A DNA stretch of 64,000 bases. Source: JBHOQX01 sp042408595. GTDB taxonomy: Bacteria; Chloroflexota; Chloroflexia; Chloroflexales; Roseiflexaceae. The notes beneath the pieces were generated by a model. The model saw only the letters and a program-made list of their open reading frames with translations, was not told the origin of the DNA and ran no database searches. The first letter of the stretch is position 1. Every line of letters starts with the position of its first letter. Where the stretch lies: the NCBI GenBank assembly GCA_042408595.1, contig JBHOQX010000054.1:14433-78432 (forward strand). The letters run 5' to 3'. Positions 10,403 to 21,625 of the stretch are shown piece after piece. The position numbers were made by a program, and so were the translations under genes.

Positions 10403-11254
10403 TCACGCTGGGCGCGCGCGGCGCCAGCCATACAGCCCGACGGCCAGCAGACTGGCGAGGAAGGCCAGCACCAGCCAGATGGGCACACCCTCCCAGCGCA
10501 CATCCGCGGGGAAGCGGGCGATCGCGGCGGCTTGCAGCAGCGCCAGCACAACCCCGCTGATCGCGACGGGCCGCGTGCGCACGAAATCCCCCTCCCATGC
10601 CCCCTGGCCAACAGCGATACCCAGGCCGAGCAGCCACGCCCCGACTGCGCGGGCGGTGAGCGGCGTCAGCGCCCAGGGCCACAGCGGCGCCGCCGCCCCT
10701 GGCGCCAGGAACAGTGCCGCACCACACAGCAGCAAGAGCGCCGCCTGCGCCACGAGCATCCGCCGGAACCAGGCGGGCATCGGCGCGGCGCGCGGCGGAT
10801 CGCCGCCCGAGGCGCGCGCCTGCTGCGCCAGCAGGAGTATGAGCGCCACCGGCACCGCGGCATAGACCGCCAGCCAGGCCCACGCCGCAGCCCGCGCGGA
10901 GGCCTCCGGCGCGCCGAAGTGGAAGCGGTCGACATGCAGCAGCGTCGCCACGAGGGTGAGCGCCGTGAAGATCAACACGGCCGGCACGGCGCAGCGCGCC
11001 CGCGCCCAGACACGCTCGCGGCTGGCGAGCAACTCGAGCACGCAGCTCGCCCAGTAGGCCGCGCCGAGAAAGGCTGCCGTGAGCGGCGGCTTGATCGTCC
11101 AGGCGAAGAATTGGTCCGTCTGCGTGCTCAGTACGAAGAGCTGCACGCCGGTGATGAACACCAGCCCGGCGGCGATCAGCAGCATCCGGCGCATGCCCCG
11201 TGTTGTCTGGTGGATTCCCGCCGTGCTCGTGGCGGCTGCCTGTGCGATTGCCAT
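10403..11254 (-). CDS. Polytopic membrane protein of unknown function
   Basis: A 283-residue protein with eight or so predicted helices, beginning after a short N-terminal tail and ending in a GWRRARPA basic tail. AGGAG sits 9 bases before the ATG at 11254, so the upstream extension of this frame, which overlaps purK, is rejected. Visible features are an FFAWTIKPPLTAAFLGAAYW segment after the first helix and a RHxGxPE-like loop (DRFHFGAPEA). I do not recognise a named family with confidence. Confidence 0.7.
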   Translation of the reverse strand: MAIAQAAATSTAGIHQTTRGMRRMLLIAAGLVFITGVQLFVLSTQTDQFFAWTIKPPLTAAFLGAAYWASCVLELLASRERVWARARCAVPAVLIFTALTLVATLLHVDRFHFGAPEASARAAAWAWLAVYAAVPVALILLLAQQARASGGDPPRAAPMPAWFRRMLVAQAALLLLCGAALFLAPGAAAPLWPWALTPLTARAVGAWLLGLGIAVGQGAWEGDFVRTRPVAISGVVLALLQAAAIARFPADVRWEGVPIWLVLAFLASLLAVGLYGWRRARPA

Positions 11255-11288
11255 TGCGTCGTTCTCCTGAGGCCACCGACACTGGTCG

Positions 11289-12458
11289 CTACCCAACCCC
11301 CGGCAGGGTGGACAGCGCGGCGATCCCGGCCTCAACGGCGGCAGGGTCGTCCGCCCGCAGCGTGATATGGCCGAGCTTGCGGCCCGGGCGCGGCGCTTTG
11401 CCATAAAGGTGCAGGTGCGCGCCGGGCACGGCCAGCACCGCCGCCGGGTCGGGCGCCTCGCCGATGATATTGAGCATCGCGGCGTGGCCGCGCGCTGCGG
11501 TCGAGCCGAGCGGCAGTCCGACGACCGCCCGTAGGTGATTCTCGAACTGGCTAGTCTCGGCCCCCTCGATCGTCCAGTGGCCGGAGTTGTGGACGCGCGG
11601 GGCCATTTCGTTAACGACCAGGCCAGAAGCCAGGCCGTACTCACCCCCACCCTGCCCCTGGCTCCTTGGGCCTGGCTCCTCGAGCGCAAACAGCTCGATC
11701 GCCAGCACGCCGATATAGTCGAGCGCAGCCATGGCGCGGGTGGCGATCGCCTCGGCAGCCGCCTGGAGCACCGGCGTAAGGCCGGGGGCCGGGGCGCGCG
11801 ACAAACGCAGGATACCGTCGCGGTGGTGGTTCTCGACCAACGGATAGCAAACAGTCGCCCCGTCGCGCCCGCGCGCCGCCAGGATCGACAGCTCGCGGAC
11901 AAATGGTACGAACCCTTCCAAGATCAGCGGCGCGCCCCCGAGCAAGGACCATCCTTTTTCAAGATCAGCGGGCGACCTGAGCAGCGCCTGGCCCTTACCG
12001 TCGTAGCCGAGCCGCCGGGTCTTGAGGACGGCCGGCAGCCCGATCGCCGCGGCGGCCGCCTCCAGGTCGGCGCGGGTCTCGACCGAGGCGAACGGGGCGG
12101 TGGCGATGCCGAGGCTGCGGAAGAACTCCTTCTCGGCCAGCCGGTCCTGGGCGGCCTCCAGCGCGGCGGGCGGCGGGTACACCGGGACGCGCCGCGCCAG
12201 CGCGCGCGCCGCCGCGACCGGCACATTCTCGAACTCGTAGGTGACGACCTCGACCGCCGCGACGAGCCGTGCGAGCGCCGCCGCGTCGTCGTAGCCGGCG
12301 ACGATCTGCGGCGCGAGCACACCCGCCGGGGCCGCTACCGCCGGCTCGAGCACCTGGAAGCGCAGGCCGAGCGGGTAGCCGGCCAGCGCCAGCATCCGCC
12401 CGAGCTGCCCGCCGCCGAGGATCCCGACAGCGTTCAGCGTTTGACGCTCAGAGTTCAA
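11289..12458 (-). CDS. purK: 5-(carboxyamino)imidazole ribonucleotide synthase
   Basis: A 389-residue ATP-grasp enzyme that carboxylates AIR to N5-CAIR in purine synthesis. It has the N-terminal GILGGGQLGRMLALAG loop, YEFENVP, KTRRLGYDGKGQ, the ATP-grasp region with VRELSI and NEMAPRVHNSGHWT. Two oddities are visible. The TTG start and first ten or so residues lie in a gttcag text-like repeat. A loop at about 256-277 (EEPGPRSQGQGGG onward, just before VVNEMAPRVHNSG) is encoded by a ccagga repeat (11626-11690) and is not expected in the family. It follows purE by 14 bases. Confidence 0.93.
   Translation of the reverse strand: MNSERQTLNAVGILGGGQLGRMLALAGYPLGLRFQVLEPAVAAPAGVLAPQIVAGYDDAAALARLVAAVEVVTYEFENVPVAAARALARRVPVYPPPAALEAAQDRLAEKEFFRSLGIATAPFASVETRADLEAAAAAIGLPAVLKTRRLGYDGKGQALLRSPADLEKGWSLLGGAPLILEGFVPFVRELSILAARGRDGATVCYPLVENHHRDGILRLSRAPAPGLTPVLQAAAEAIATRAMAALDYIGVLAIELFALEEPGPRSQGQGGGEYGLASGLVVNEMAPRVHNSGHWTIEGAETSQFENHLRAVVGLPLGSTAARGHAAMLNIIGEAPDPAAVLAVPGAHLHLYGKAPRPGRKLGHITLRADDPAAVEAGIAALSTLPGVG
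11626..11690. repeat. ccagga text-like repeat inside purK
   Basis: On the coding strand the run reads gagccaggcccaaggagcc, then aggggcaggg and a G-rich tail. It is in frame and adds a Gly/Gln/Pro loop to PurK. Relatives lie in intergenic DNA at 7094, 36045 and 40812. Confidence 0.6.
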
Positions 12459-12500
12459 GGCTAGACCTTCCCTCAGCGTTGCACCTTGGACTCAGCACTC
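12426..12500. repeat. gttcag text-like repeat spanning the purK start and purE end
   Basis: The strings cagcgttcagcgtttgacgc and tcagagttcaagg, then ctcagcgttgcaccttgg, lie across the purE-purK junction. They encode the first residues of PurK (MNSERQTLNA) and the last of PurE (AESKVQR). Confidence 0.6.
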
Positions 12501-12994
12501 GCAGCGTCCTGGCGAGGATCGGGCCTATCGAGCACCGTCTGCGTCTGCGCGGCGCGGAAGCGGTGCAGCGCCTCGCGGATGGGGGGGTGCTTCAGGCCGA
12601 GGATGGCCGCGGCCAGCAGCGCGGCATTCACCGCGCCGGCCCGCCCGATCGCCAGCGTACCGACCGGGACGCCCGCCGGCATCTGGACGATCGACAGCAA
12701 CGAGTCCAGGCCGTTCAGCGCCTTCGACTGCACCGGGACGCCAAGCACCGGCAAGGCGGTCTGCGCCGCGGCCATGCCGGGCAGGTGGGCGGCGCCGCCC
12801 GCCCCGGCGATGATCACCTCCAGCCCGCGCGCCTCGGCCGAGCCGGCGTACTCGGCGAGCAGCGTCGGGGTGCGGTGCGCCGAGACGACGCGCACTTCAT
12901 ACGAGATACCGAGCTGATCGAGGGTGGCCGCGGCGTGGGCCATCGTCTCCCAGTCCGATGTTGAGCCCATAATCAGGCCGACGAGCGGGGGCAT
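12473..12994 (-). CDS. purE: 5-(carboxyamino)imidazole ribonucleotide mutase
   Basis: A 173-residue class I PurE, which converts N5-CAIR (from PurK) to CAIR. The family blocks are present: MGSTSDWETM, SAHRTP, VIIAGAGGAAHLPGM, GVPVQSKALNGLDSLLSIVQMP.GVPV and the C-terminal NAALLAAAIL. GGAG lies 8-9 bases before the ATG at 12994; an upstream ATG in frame has no RBS. The last residues are encoded by a text-like repeat. It forms an operon with purK immediately downstream. Confidence 0.95.
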   Translation of the reverse strand: MPPLVGLIMGSTSDWETMAHAAATLDQLGISYEVRVVSAHRTPTLLAEYAGSAEARGLEVIIAGAGGAAHLPGMAAAQTALPVLGVPVQSKALNGLDSLLSIVQMPAGVPVGTLAIGRAGAVNAALLAAAILGLKHPPIREALHRFRAAQTQTVLDRPDPRQDAASAESKVQR

Positions 12995-13213
12995 GGGTGT
13001 GTACTCCAGGCGAGCAGAGCAAGGGAACAGCAGGGCCATAGCATAGCAGAGCGCGGGAACCAGGGAACAGTTGTCACTCGGTCAGCTCCGTCAGTATAGC
13101 CCCGACCCGGCGCGACGGTCAAGCGCAACTCTGTGCCGCGCCGGAGCGTCGATTCGGACGCGCGGCCTTGCCGGAAGCCCGGCCGTGTGCTACGCTACCG
13201 GCGGAGCAAACGC

Positions 13214-14701
13214 ATGGCAAGCCAGACCACCGGAGCGCCGACCGTCAATGTCGCAGACATTCTGTGTCCGCAGTGCCACCGGCCGAACCTGCGGCGCGCC
13301 AAGCGCTGCCAGCACTGCGGCGCGGACATCCTGCTGAACAACGACGGCCCGCGGCGCTACAAGATCACCGGAATCATCAAGCGGGGCGGCCAGGGCGCGG
13401 TCTACCGCGCGATCGAGGTCGATGCCGCCGGGCAGCCGATCGGCCAACGGCTGTTCGCTGTCAAGGAGATGCTCGACCGCTTCGTCGATCCGAAGGAACG
13501 GGCCGAGGCGATCACGCGCTTCAACAGCGAGGCCGAGCTGCTCCAGCACCTCCAGCACCCGCGCATCCCGCGGGTCTACAGCCATTTCAAGGACGATGGG
13601 CGCAACTATCTGGTGATGGACTTCATCCGCGGCGAGGACATGGAGCAGGTGCTCCAGCGCGAGCACGCGCTGCCGGAGCAGAGTGTGCTCGATCTCGCCG
13701 AGCAACTGTGCGACGTGCTGGACTACCTGCACCGCAAGCAGTTCATTTACCGCGACATGAAGCCGTCGAATATCATGATCGACTACGAGAACGGCGGCAT
13801 CAAGCTGGTGGACTTCGGCATCGCCAAGCTGTTCAAGCCGGCGGAGCGCGGCACGCAGATCGGTACGCCCGGCTACGCGCCGCCCGAGCAGTACCAGGGC
13901 ATCGCCACCCCCGAGTCGGATATCTACGCGCTCGGGGCGACGCTGCACCATATGCTCACCGGGCGCGATCCGCGCGACGAGAAGCCGTTCTCATTCCCGC
14001 CGGTGCGCGAACTGAAGCCCGAGGTCTCGCAGCGCACGGCGGACGCGATCGCCAGGGCGCTCCAGTGGAAGGCCGACGACCGCTACCGGTCGGTGCAGGC
14101 GTTCTGGCGCGACCTGCGGCCCCAGCCGGCCCCGGAACCGCCGGCCCAGCCCGCCGCGCCCCGGCCCGCGCCGCAGACGGTGGCCCTCCCGCAGCCCCAG
14201 CCGAGCGTCGCGGCGGCCCGCCCGGCGGCCGCCCCACCCCAGCCCCGGGCCGCCCAGCCCGCCGTGCCACCGGCCAAACCACGCCGCGGCGGCTTCCTCC
14301 GCCGGCTGTGGCGCTTCCTGGTCGGCACGGTCGTGCTGCTGGCGCTGCTGACAGCGACCGCCGGAGTGCTCGCCTGGCAGTTCCCCGCTGCGGTGCCGCC
14401 GGTCACCCAACTGGTCGAGCAGGTCGTACCGGGGCTGGTGCGCGCCGCGCCGCAGCCGCCAGCGACGCCGCAGTTCATCAGCCGCGAGGTCACGGCGAGC
14501 GTCCCGGCCGGCGCGGATGCCACCACCATACGGCAGAAGCTGGCCGAGGCGTTTGTCGCGCAGATCCAGTCGGAGTACGGTGCGAGGGTCAAGGTCAACA
14601 GCGGCACGCTGAGCACCGTCGGCGACATCCAGAAAGTCGTCGACAACGCCGACGGCACGGCGACCTACCGCGCCACGGTGCAGGCGCTGGTCATGCCGTG
14701 A
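13214..14701 (+). CDS. Zinc-ribbon Ser/Thr protein kinase, single transmembrane segment
   Basis: A 495-residue Hanks-type kinase. An N-terminal zinc ribbon (C18, C21, C32, C35) precedes the kinase domain (about 50-320): Gly loop KRGGQGAVYRA (57-66), catalytic Lys84, catalytic loop YRDMKPSNIM (D181), DFG at 200-202 and the APPEQY region. The His of HRD is replaced by Tyr. Next come a Pro/Ala linker, a membrane helix at about 377-400 and a C-terminal extracytoplasmic domain of about 95 residues. This suggests a sensor outside and a kinase inside. ATG chosen for GGAG 7 bases upstream. No partner phosphatase is adjacent. Confidence 0.9.
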   Translation: MASQTTGAPTVNVADILCPQCHRPNLRRAKRCQHCGADILLNNDGPRRYKITGIIKRGGQGAVYRAIEVDAAGQPIGQRLFAVKEMLDRFVDPKERAEAITRFNSEAELLQHLQHPRIPRVYSHFKDDGRNYLVMDFIRGEDMEQVLQREHALPEQSVLDLAEQLCDVLDYLHRKQFIYRDMKPSNIMIDYENGGIKLVDFGIAKLFKPAERGTQIGTPGYAPPEQYQGIATPESDIYALGATLHHMLTGRDPRDEKPFSFPPVRELKPEVSQRTADAIARALQWKADDRYRSVQAFWRDLRPQPAPEPPAQPAAPRPAPQTVALPQPQPSVAAARPAAAPPQPRAAQPAVPPAKPRRGGFLRRLWRFLVGTVVLLALLTATAGVLAWQFPAAVPPVTQLVEQVVPGLVRAAPQPPATPQFISREVTASVPAGADATTIRQKLAEAFVAQIQSEYGARVKVNSGTLSTVGDIQKVVDNADGTATYRATVQALVMP

Positions 14702-14714
14702 CGGCGGCCCGTCC

Positions 14715-15362
14715 TCACCCCGCCCCCTCGACAGCCAGGATCGCGAACGCCAGCCAGGCCGCGCCGGCGGCGAACCCGGCCAGCACATCCGTCAGGTAGT
14801 GCGCGCCGAGGTAGACGCGGCTGGCGCCGACGGCGATGATCATCCCCGCCGCGCCGAGCGCCGCCAGCCGCCGCTGCCACCGGGCCGCCGCCCGCCGCCA
14901 CAGCAGCCAGCCGGCCAACCCATAGAAGATCGTCGAGACCATCGCGTGGCCGCTGGGGAAGCTCAGGCTTTCGAGGGTCACGAACGGGTCCGGCAGCACC
15001 GGGCGCGGCCGGCCGAAAGCCAGCTTCAGCAGCAGGTTCAGCAGCGCACCCCCGCCCAACGCCAGCGCCAGCAGCGCCACGCGGCGCCAGTGCCAGCGGC
15101 TGATGCACCACAGGCCCAGCGCGACGGCGAGCACGATCACGCCCTCGTACCCCAACAGCGAGACGATGCGCATGGCCTGTACCAGCGCCGGGCGCGCGGC
15201 CAGATGCACCCGCAGGCTGAAGGCATCATCGAACGGCAGCAGCCGACCTGTGGCGAAGACGCCCCATGCGACCATGGCGAAGGCGGCGCACCCGAGCGCC
15301 ATCACCAGCAGGCAGCGGGCGGTGCGCCGTTGCCGGACAGAGCGAAGAGGGAGGTGCTGCAT
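14715..15362 (-). CDS. PAP2 superfamily membrane phosphatase
   Basis: A 215-residue integral membrane protein with the three PAP2 signatures in order: KLAFGRPRP, PSGHAMVS and SRVYLGAHYLTD. It carries about six helices. Such enzymes remove phosphate from lipid phosphates (phosphatidic acid, undecaprenyl diphosphate and others) on the outer face. The substrate cannot be read here. The start is uncertain: ATG 15362 gives a short basic N-terminus, while a GTG at 15404 adds 14 residues; neither has a good RBS. Confidence 0.88.
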   Translation of the reverse strand: MQHLPLRSVRQRRTARCLLVMALGCAAFAMVAWGVFATGRLLPFDDAFSLRVHLAARPALVQAMRIVSLLGYEGVIVLAVALGLWCISRWHWRRVALLALALGGGALLNLLLKLAFGRPRPVLPDPFVTLESLSFPSGHAMVSTIFYGLAGWLLWRRAAARWQRRLAALGAAGMIIAVGASRVYLGAHYLTDVLAGFAAGAAWLAFAILAVEGAG

Positions 15363-15432
15363 CGGTTTGATCGCGGGCGCCTGGCAGTGCTCTGGCCAGC
15401 GCACGGGCCACGCCTGCGCGCCCGACCACCTG

Positions 15433-15441
15433 TGCTACAAT
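15433..15441 (+). promoter_or_regulatory. Extended -10 promoter of pgk
   Basis: TGC-TACAAT (TACAAT at 15436-15441), with no convincing -35, about 44 bases before the pgk ATG. Confidence 0.6.
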
Positions 15442-15484
15442 AGCCGCCGTTCTGTGCGGCGTAATCACAGGAGCATAGCACACC

Positions 15485-16669
15485 ATGAACAAAAAGACCA
15501 TCCGCGATATCGACTGGAGCGGCAAGCGGGCGCTTGTCCGGGTGGATTTCAATGTACCGCTGGAAAACGGCCGAATCACCGACGATACCCGCATCCGCGC
15601 CGCCCTGCCAACCATTCAGTACCTGCTCGACCATGGCGCATCGGTGGTGCTGATGTCACACCTCGGGCGCCCGAAAGGCAAGGTCGTCGAGTCGGAGCGG
15701 CTGGCCCCGGTCGCCGCACGCCTGAGCGAGCTGCTCGGCCGCCCGGTGCAGGCGATCACGGCGACGACCGGGCCGGAAGCCGAAGCCGCCGCGCGGTCGC
15801 TCCAGCCGGGCCAGGTGCTGATGCTCGAGAACACGCGCTTCGACCCACGCGAGGAGCAGAACGACCCGGCGATGGCGCAAGAGCTGGCGCGTCTGGGCGA
15901 CGTGTTCGTGAACGACGCCTTCGGCAGCGCCCACCGCGCCCACGCCTCCACCGTCGGCGTGGCGGAGCACATGCCCGCCGCCGTGGCCGGCTTCCTGCTG
16001 GAGAAGGAGCTGGCCGCGCTCGGCGGGCTGCTGGAGCACCCGGAGCACCCGTTTGTCGCGATCATGGGCGGCGCGAAGATCAGCGACAAGATCGGCGTGA
16101 TCAGCAGGCTGCTCACGCTGGTGGACACCCTGCTGATCGGCGGCGGGATGGCCAACACCTTTCTGCTCGCCCAGGGCTACAACGTCGGCGACTCGCTGGT
16201 GGAACGCGACGCCGTGCCGCAGGCGCGGGAGATCCTGGCCGAGGCGCAGCGCCGCAACGCGGAGATCCTGCTGCCGACGGATGTGGTCATCGCCGACGCG
16301 GCGAGCGCGACGGCGCCGCGTCGGGTCGTCCCGGCGGACCAGGTGCCGGACGGCTGGCGCATCCTGGACATCGGCCCGGAGACGGTCAAGACCTACGCCG
16401 CGAAGATCGCTCAGGCGAAAACGATCTTCTGGAACGGACCGATGGGCCTGTTCGAGATCGCGCCGTTCGCCGCCGGGACGCACGGCATCGCCGAGACGGT
16501 GGCGCAGAGCGGCGCGCTGAGCGTGATCGGCGGGGGCGACTCGGTCGCCGCGGTGGAGCAGATGGGCCTGGCCGACCGAATCAGCCATATCTCGACCGGC
16601 GGCGGCGCGTCGCTGGAGTTTCTCGAAGGGAAAGAGCTGCCGGGCGTCGCCGTCCTGAACGACGCCTGA
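15485..16669 (+). CDS. pgk: Phosphoglycerate kinase
   Basis: A 394-residue glycolytic enzyme that makes ATP from 1,3-bisphosphoglycerate. Hallmarks run in order: VRVDFNVPLENG, SHLGRPKG, MLENTRF, GGAKISDKIGVI, the GGGMANTFL helix, FWNGPMGLFE and GGGDSVAAVEQMG, ending in STGGGASLEFLEGKELPGV. Length is normal. AGGAG lies 11 bases before the ATG, slightly far. It is monocistronic here; gap and tpiA are not adjacent (tpiA lies at 22.4 kb). Confidence 0.97.
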   Translation: MNKKTIRDIDWSGKRALVRVDFNVPLENGRITDDTRIRAALPTIQYLLDHGASVVLMSHLGRPKGKVVESERLAPVAARLSELLGRPVQAITATTGPEAEAAARSLQPGQVLMLENTRFDPREEQNDPAMAQELARLGDVFVNDAFGSAHRAHASTVGVAEHMPAAVAGFLLEKELAALGGLLEHPEHPFVAIMGGAKISDKIGVISRLLTLVDTLLIGGGMANTFLLAQGYNVGDSLVERDAVPQAREILAEAQRRNAEILLPTDVVIADAASATAPRRVVPADQVPDGWRILDIGPETVKTYAAKIAQAKTIFWNGPMGLFEIAPFAAGTHGIAETVAQSGALSVIGGGDSVAAVEQMGLADRISHISTGGGASLEFLEGKELPGVAVLNDA

Positions 16670-16744
16670 GCGCGCCGCCGCGACGGTACGCCGCGGCGGC
16701 GCGGAGAACCAGGGACCACCCGGCAGCCGCCGCGTCGCTGCGGT

Positions 16745-17008
16745 TCAGGCCGAGGATAGGAGGCCCTCGGCCTCCAGCCAGGCCGCGACCGCTGCCTCGT
16801 CGGCGGCGGGGTTGCCGCCGGGGATGTAGCGGTAGCGCTCGCCATAGGCCGCCATAATGGCGTCGCGCAGTTCCACGGCCGCCGGCGACTCGTCGGTGTC
16901 GCACACCTGGATGACAGCGCCAGTCTGAAGATCGAGGTAGGCGCTCGTCGCCGGGTCGGTCAGAGCTAAGGCCGCGCGGATGTGATCGTGATTGTAGGTT
17001 GGCGCCAC
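16745..17008 (-). CDS. Small UPF0158-like protein
   Basis: An 87-residue soluble, acidic protein. The central pattern YLDLQTGAVIQV....ELRDAIMAAYGERYRYIP resembles the UPF0158 family, a group of unknown function. It starts with GTG at 17008, because AGGAG lies 7 bases ahead and no ATG is in frame. It is divergent from the ECF sigma gene and convergent with pgk. Confidence 0.6.
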   Translation of the reverse strand: MAPTYNHDHIRAALALTDPATSAYLDLQTGAVIQVCDTDESPAAVELRDAIMAAYGERYRYIPGGNPAADEAAVAAWLEAEGLLSSA

Positions 17009-17178
17009 GATATGCTCCTGGTTGGCTGGTCGGTAGCGTGCAGCGCCGGGGGCGAAGGCGACCCACCGCTGCATCCGGCAACGCCGGCGGCGCCATGGTA
17101 GCGGATGCCGGCCGGTTGCGCAAGCGGCTGAAACTTCCCCGGCAGCTTCCGCGTACATCACATGATTGAGGCGGCTCG

Positions 17179-17760
17179 ATGGAGCAGCAGGCCGAAGAGC
17201 TCGGCTGGATCGAGGCGGCGCTGCGTGGCGACCAGGCCGCGTTCGCGAACCTGGTGCGGCGTTACACCGGCGCGGTCTATAGCCTGGCCTACCGGATGCT
17301 CGGCAACCCACAGGAAGCCGAGGATGCGACCCAGGAGATCTTCCTGCGCGCCTACACCCGGCTCGCCAGCTTCGACCAGACGCGCCGGTTCTCGACATGG
17401 CTGCTGGCGATCGCCTCGAACTATTGTATCGATGTGCTGCGGCGGCGGCGCTTCGCCTGGCTCACGCTCGACGATATCGCCTACAGCGTGCCGACCGGCA
17501 AGCCCGGCCCCGAGCGCACCGCGCTGGCGCGCGAGGAGCAGGCCATGGTGCGGCGGGCGCTTCAGCGACTGCCGGAGAGCTACCGGCTGGTGACGATCTT
17601 GCGCTACTACCACGACATGTCGTACGAGGAGATCGCCGAAGCGACCGGTCTGTCGCTGGCGAATGTGAAGACCCGCCTGCACCGCGCGCGCGCCATGCTC
17701 GCCGAGGCGCTCGGGCCGGAGGGCAGCCTGTTGTGGAACACCGAGACGACAACCTCCTAG
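17179..17760 (+). CDS. ECF-family RNA polymerase sigma factor
   Basis: A 193-residue sigma-70 family factor with region 2 (about 20-95, including AEDATQEIFLRAY and FSTWLLAIASNYCID) and region 4 (about 125-180, YHDMSYEEIAEATGLSLANVKTRLHRAR). Regions 1 and 3 are absent, as in ECF factors. GAGG lies about 10 bases upstream of the ATG. The following membrane protein overlaps its 3' end and is the likely anti-sigma factor or sensor; the third gene encodes a bactofilin-like membrane protein. The regulon is unknown. Confidence 0.93.
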   Translation: MEQQAEELGWIEAALRGDQAAFANLVRRYTGAVYSLAYRMLGNPQEAEDATQEIFLRAYTRLASFDQTRRFSTWLLAIASNYCIDVLRRRRFAWLTLDDIAYSVPTGKPGPERTALAREEQAMVRRALQRLPESYRLVTILRYYHDMSYEEIAEATGLSLANVKTRLHRARAMLAEALGPEGSLLWNTETTTS

Positions 17761-18209
17761 ACGACGAGCGAGCGGAGGTGATGATGCGGCGGGTGCTGGC
17801 GAGCGCCGCGGCGCCCCCGCCACCGGCCGATGTGCCGGAGCGGGTGGTGCGGCGGCTGCCGGCGCTCACCCCTGCTGAAGCGGCGGCGGCGGCCCGCCGC
17901 CGGCAAGCGGCGCGGGCCGCGCTCCTGGGCGTCGCGCTGGGGGCGATGCTGCTGGTCGCGGCCGGCGGAATCTATGGGCTGGCCGGCGGCGGGCCGCGCC
18001 TGGCGCTCCTGTTCGGCGACGGAAGCAACGGTCTCAGCCGGATACTGCTGAGCGTCGGCCTGGTGGAGAAGCCGCTGCTGCGTGCGCTCGGAGGCAGCGC
18101 CGCTGTGGCGCTGGCGTTCCTCGCCGTGGTAAGCGTCGCCGGCGGGCTGCTCTGCGCGTGGCTGCTACGGCGCACCCCAGCACGCGACGACCTGGAGATG
18201 ATCGAATGA
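17733..18209 (+). CDS. Putative anti-sigma / membrane partner of the ECF sigma factor
   Basis: A protein of about 158 residues with an acidic cytoplasmic N-terminus (DDNLLDDERAEVMMRRVL), a Pro-rich stretch, and two hydrophobic segments (about 70-92 and 120-143). Position, overlap with the sigma gene and topology suggest an anti-sigma factor, but no ZAS zinc motif is seen. The GTG start at 17733 has GGAGGG 9 bases ahead and overlaps the sigma gene by 28 bases; an ATG pair at 17781/17784, just after GGAGG, is the alternative. It shares 4 bases (ATGA) with the next gene. Confidence 0.65.
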   Translation: MEHRDDNLLDDERAEVMMRRVLASAAAPPPPADVPERVVRRLPALTPAEAAAAARRRQAARAALLGVALGAMLLVAAGGIYGLAGGGPRLALLFGDGSNGLSRILLSVGLVEKPLLRALGGSAAVALAFLAVVSVAGGLLCAWLLRRTPARDDLEMIE

Positions 18210-19120
18210 TGCGGCGATTGCTCGTTGTCGCAATTGTGCTACTCGGAGCAGCGCTCCCCGCCCTGGCCGCAGCGCAGACGCGCGAGCCGCCCGTGGTGGT
18301 GGCGGCTGGCACGACGCACGACGGCAATCTGGCGACGGTCGATCAGGATATCCTGGTCGAGGGCGTGGTCACCGGCGACGTGACCAGCATGAGCGGCACG
18401 ATCACCGTGAACGGCCGGGTCGAGGGCGACGTAGTGAGCTATACTGGCGCGGTGATCATCGGACCAGGCGGGCAGGTCGGCGGCCATGTTCTGTCGATCA
18501 GCGGCGCGGTCCGGCAGAGCGGCGGAGCGCGCGTCGCCGGGCGCGCCATTCGGATGACGGATACCCGCGAGACGATGAGCAGCGTCGCCGGGCTGATCGT
18601 GCCGCCCTCCGGGCACACGGCAGGAAACGGCGCGCTGCTGCGCATGCTGGCGGCGCTTGCGCTTGGGGGGCTGGCGGCCGCCGGGACTATCCTGATCGTC
18701 GCGCTCTGGCCGAACCGGAGCGCCGCCGCCGCCGAGACGCTCCGGCGGATGCCAGGCCGCGCGACGCTCGCCGGCCTGCTGGCGAGCCTGATCGTCGCGT
18801 TCGTCGCGCCGGTGCTGCTGGGCATCCTGGCCGCCTCGCTGATCGGGCTGCCGCTGGCGGGCCTGGTGATGCTGGCCTTGCACCTGCCCTACCTCTGCGG
18901 CCTGGCCGTGCTGGGGCGGGCGCTCGGCCGGCGTGGCAGCCTCGCCTTCGACGTGCAGCGGAGGGAGTACAGCGCGGCGGCGCTGCTGGCGCTGGTGGCT
19001 GCCGCGCTGGCGCTGCTCAGTCCGCTGGCCGGGCTGACCCTGTTCTACCTGCTGGCGCTACCCGGCCTGGGCGCGATGATTCTGAGCCGCGGCGGGCTGC
19101 TGGTGCCACAGCCGGCCTGA
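18206..19120 (+). CDS. Bactofilin-like (polymer-forming) membrane protein
   Basis: A 304-residue protein: signal sequence (1-23), a repeated beta-helix-like region (about 35-120) with the bactofilin-type pattern ..ILVEGVVTGDVTSMSGTITVNGRVEGDVVSYTGAV.., then four or five C-terminal membrane helices (about 145-300). This layout is known in Gram-positive and Chloroflexi operons with ECF sigma factors, where an exported polymer-like domain is tied to the membrane. Its start overlaps the preceding stop (ATGA), so the three genes are translationally linked. Confidence 0.75.
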   Translation: MMRRLLVVAIVLLGAALPALAAAQTREPPVVVAAGTTHDGNLATVDQDILVEGVVTGDVTSMSGTITVNGRVEGDVVSYTGAVIIGPGGQVGGHVLSISGAVRQSGGARVAGRAIRMTDTRETMSSVAGLIVPPSGHTAGNGALLRMLAALALGGLAAAGTILIVALWPNRSAAAAETLRRMPGRATLAGLLASLIVAFVAPVLLGILAASLIGLPLAGLVMLALHLPYLCGLAVLGRALGRRGSLAFDVQRREYSAAALLALVAAALALLSPLAGLTLFYLLALPGLGAMILSRGGLLVPQPA

Positions 19121-19147
19121 GGGCCTGGCCGGGCGTGGCTGCCGGAC

Positions 19148-19198
19148 ACACCGAGGGCGCAGGGATCGGGGGTGCTCCCCGCCCTGCGCCCTCGGTGT
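19148..19198. terminator. Bidirectional hairpin between convergent operon and lon
   Basis: Perfect 17-base arms ACACCGAGGGCGCAGGG (19148-19164) and the inverse (19182-19198), with a 17-base loop. No T-tract follows, but the site lies between two convergent stop codons. Confidence 0.65.
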
Positions 19199-19213
19199 CG
19201 CTCTGGGCCATGG

Positions 19214-21625
<2,412 letters not shown>

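Noticed and set aside
13040..13069. Promoter for purE (TATGCT on the minus strand)
   Set aside because: The -10 is plausible, but no -35 or TGn is seen, and the site lies in a repetitive gggaacag stretch.
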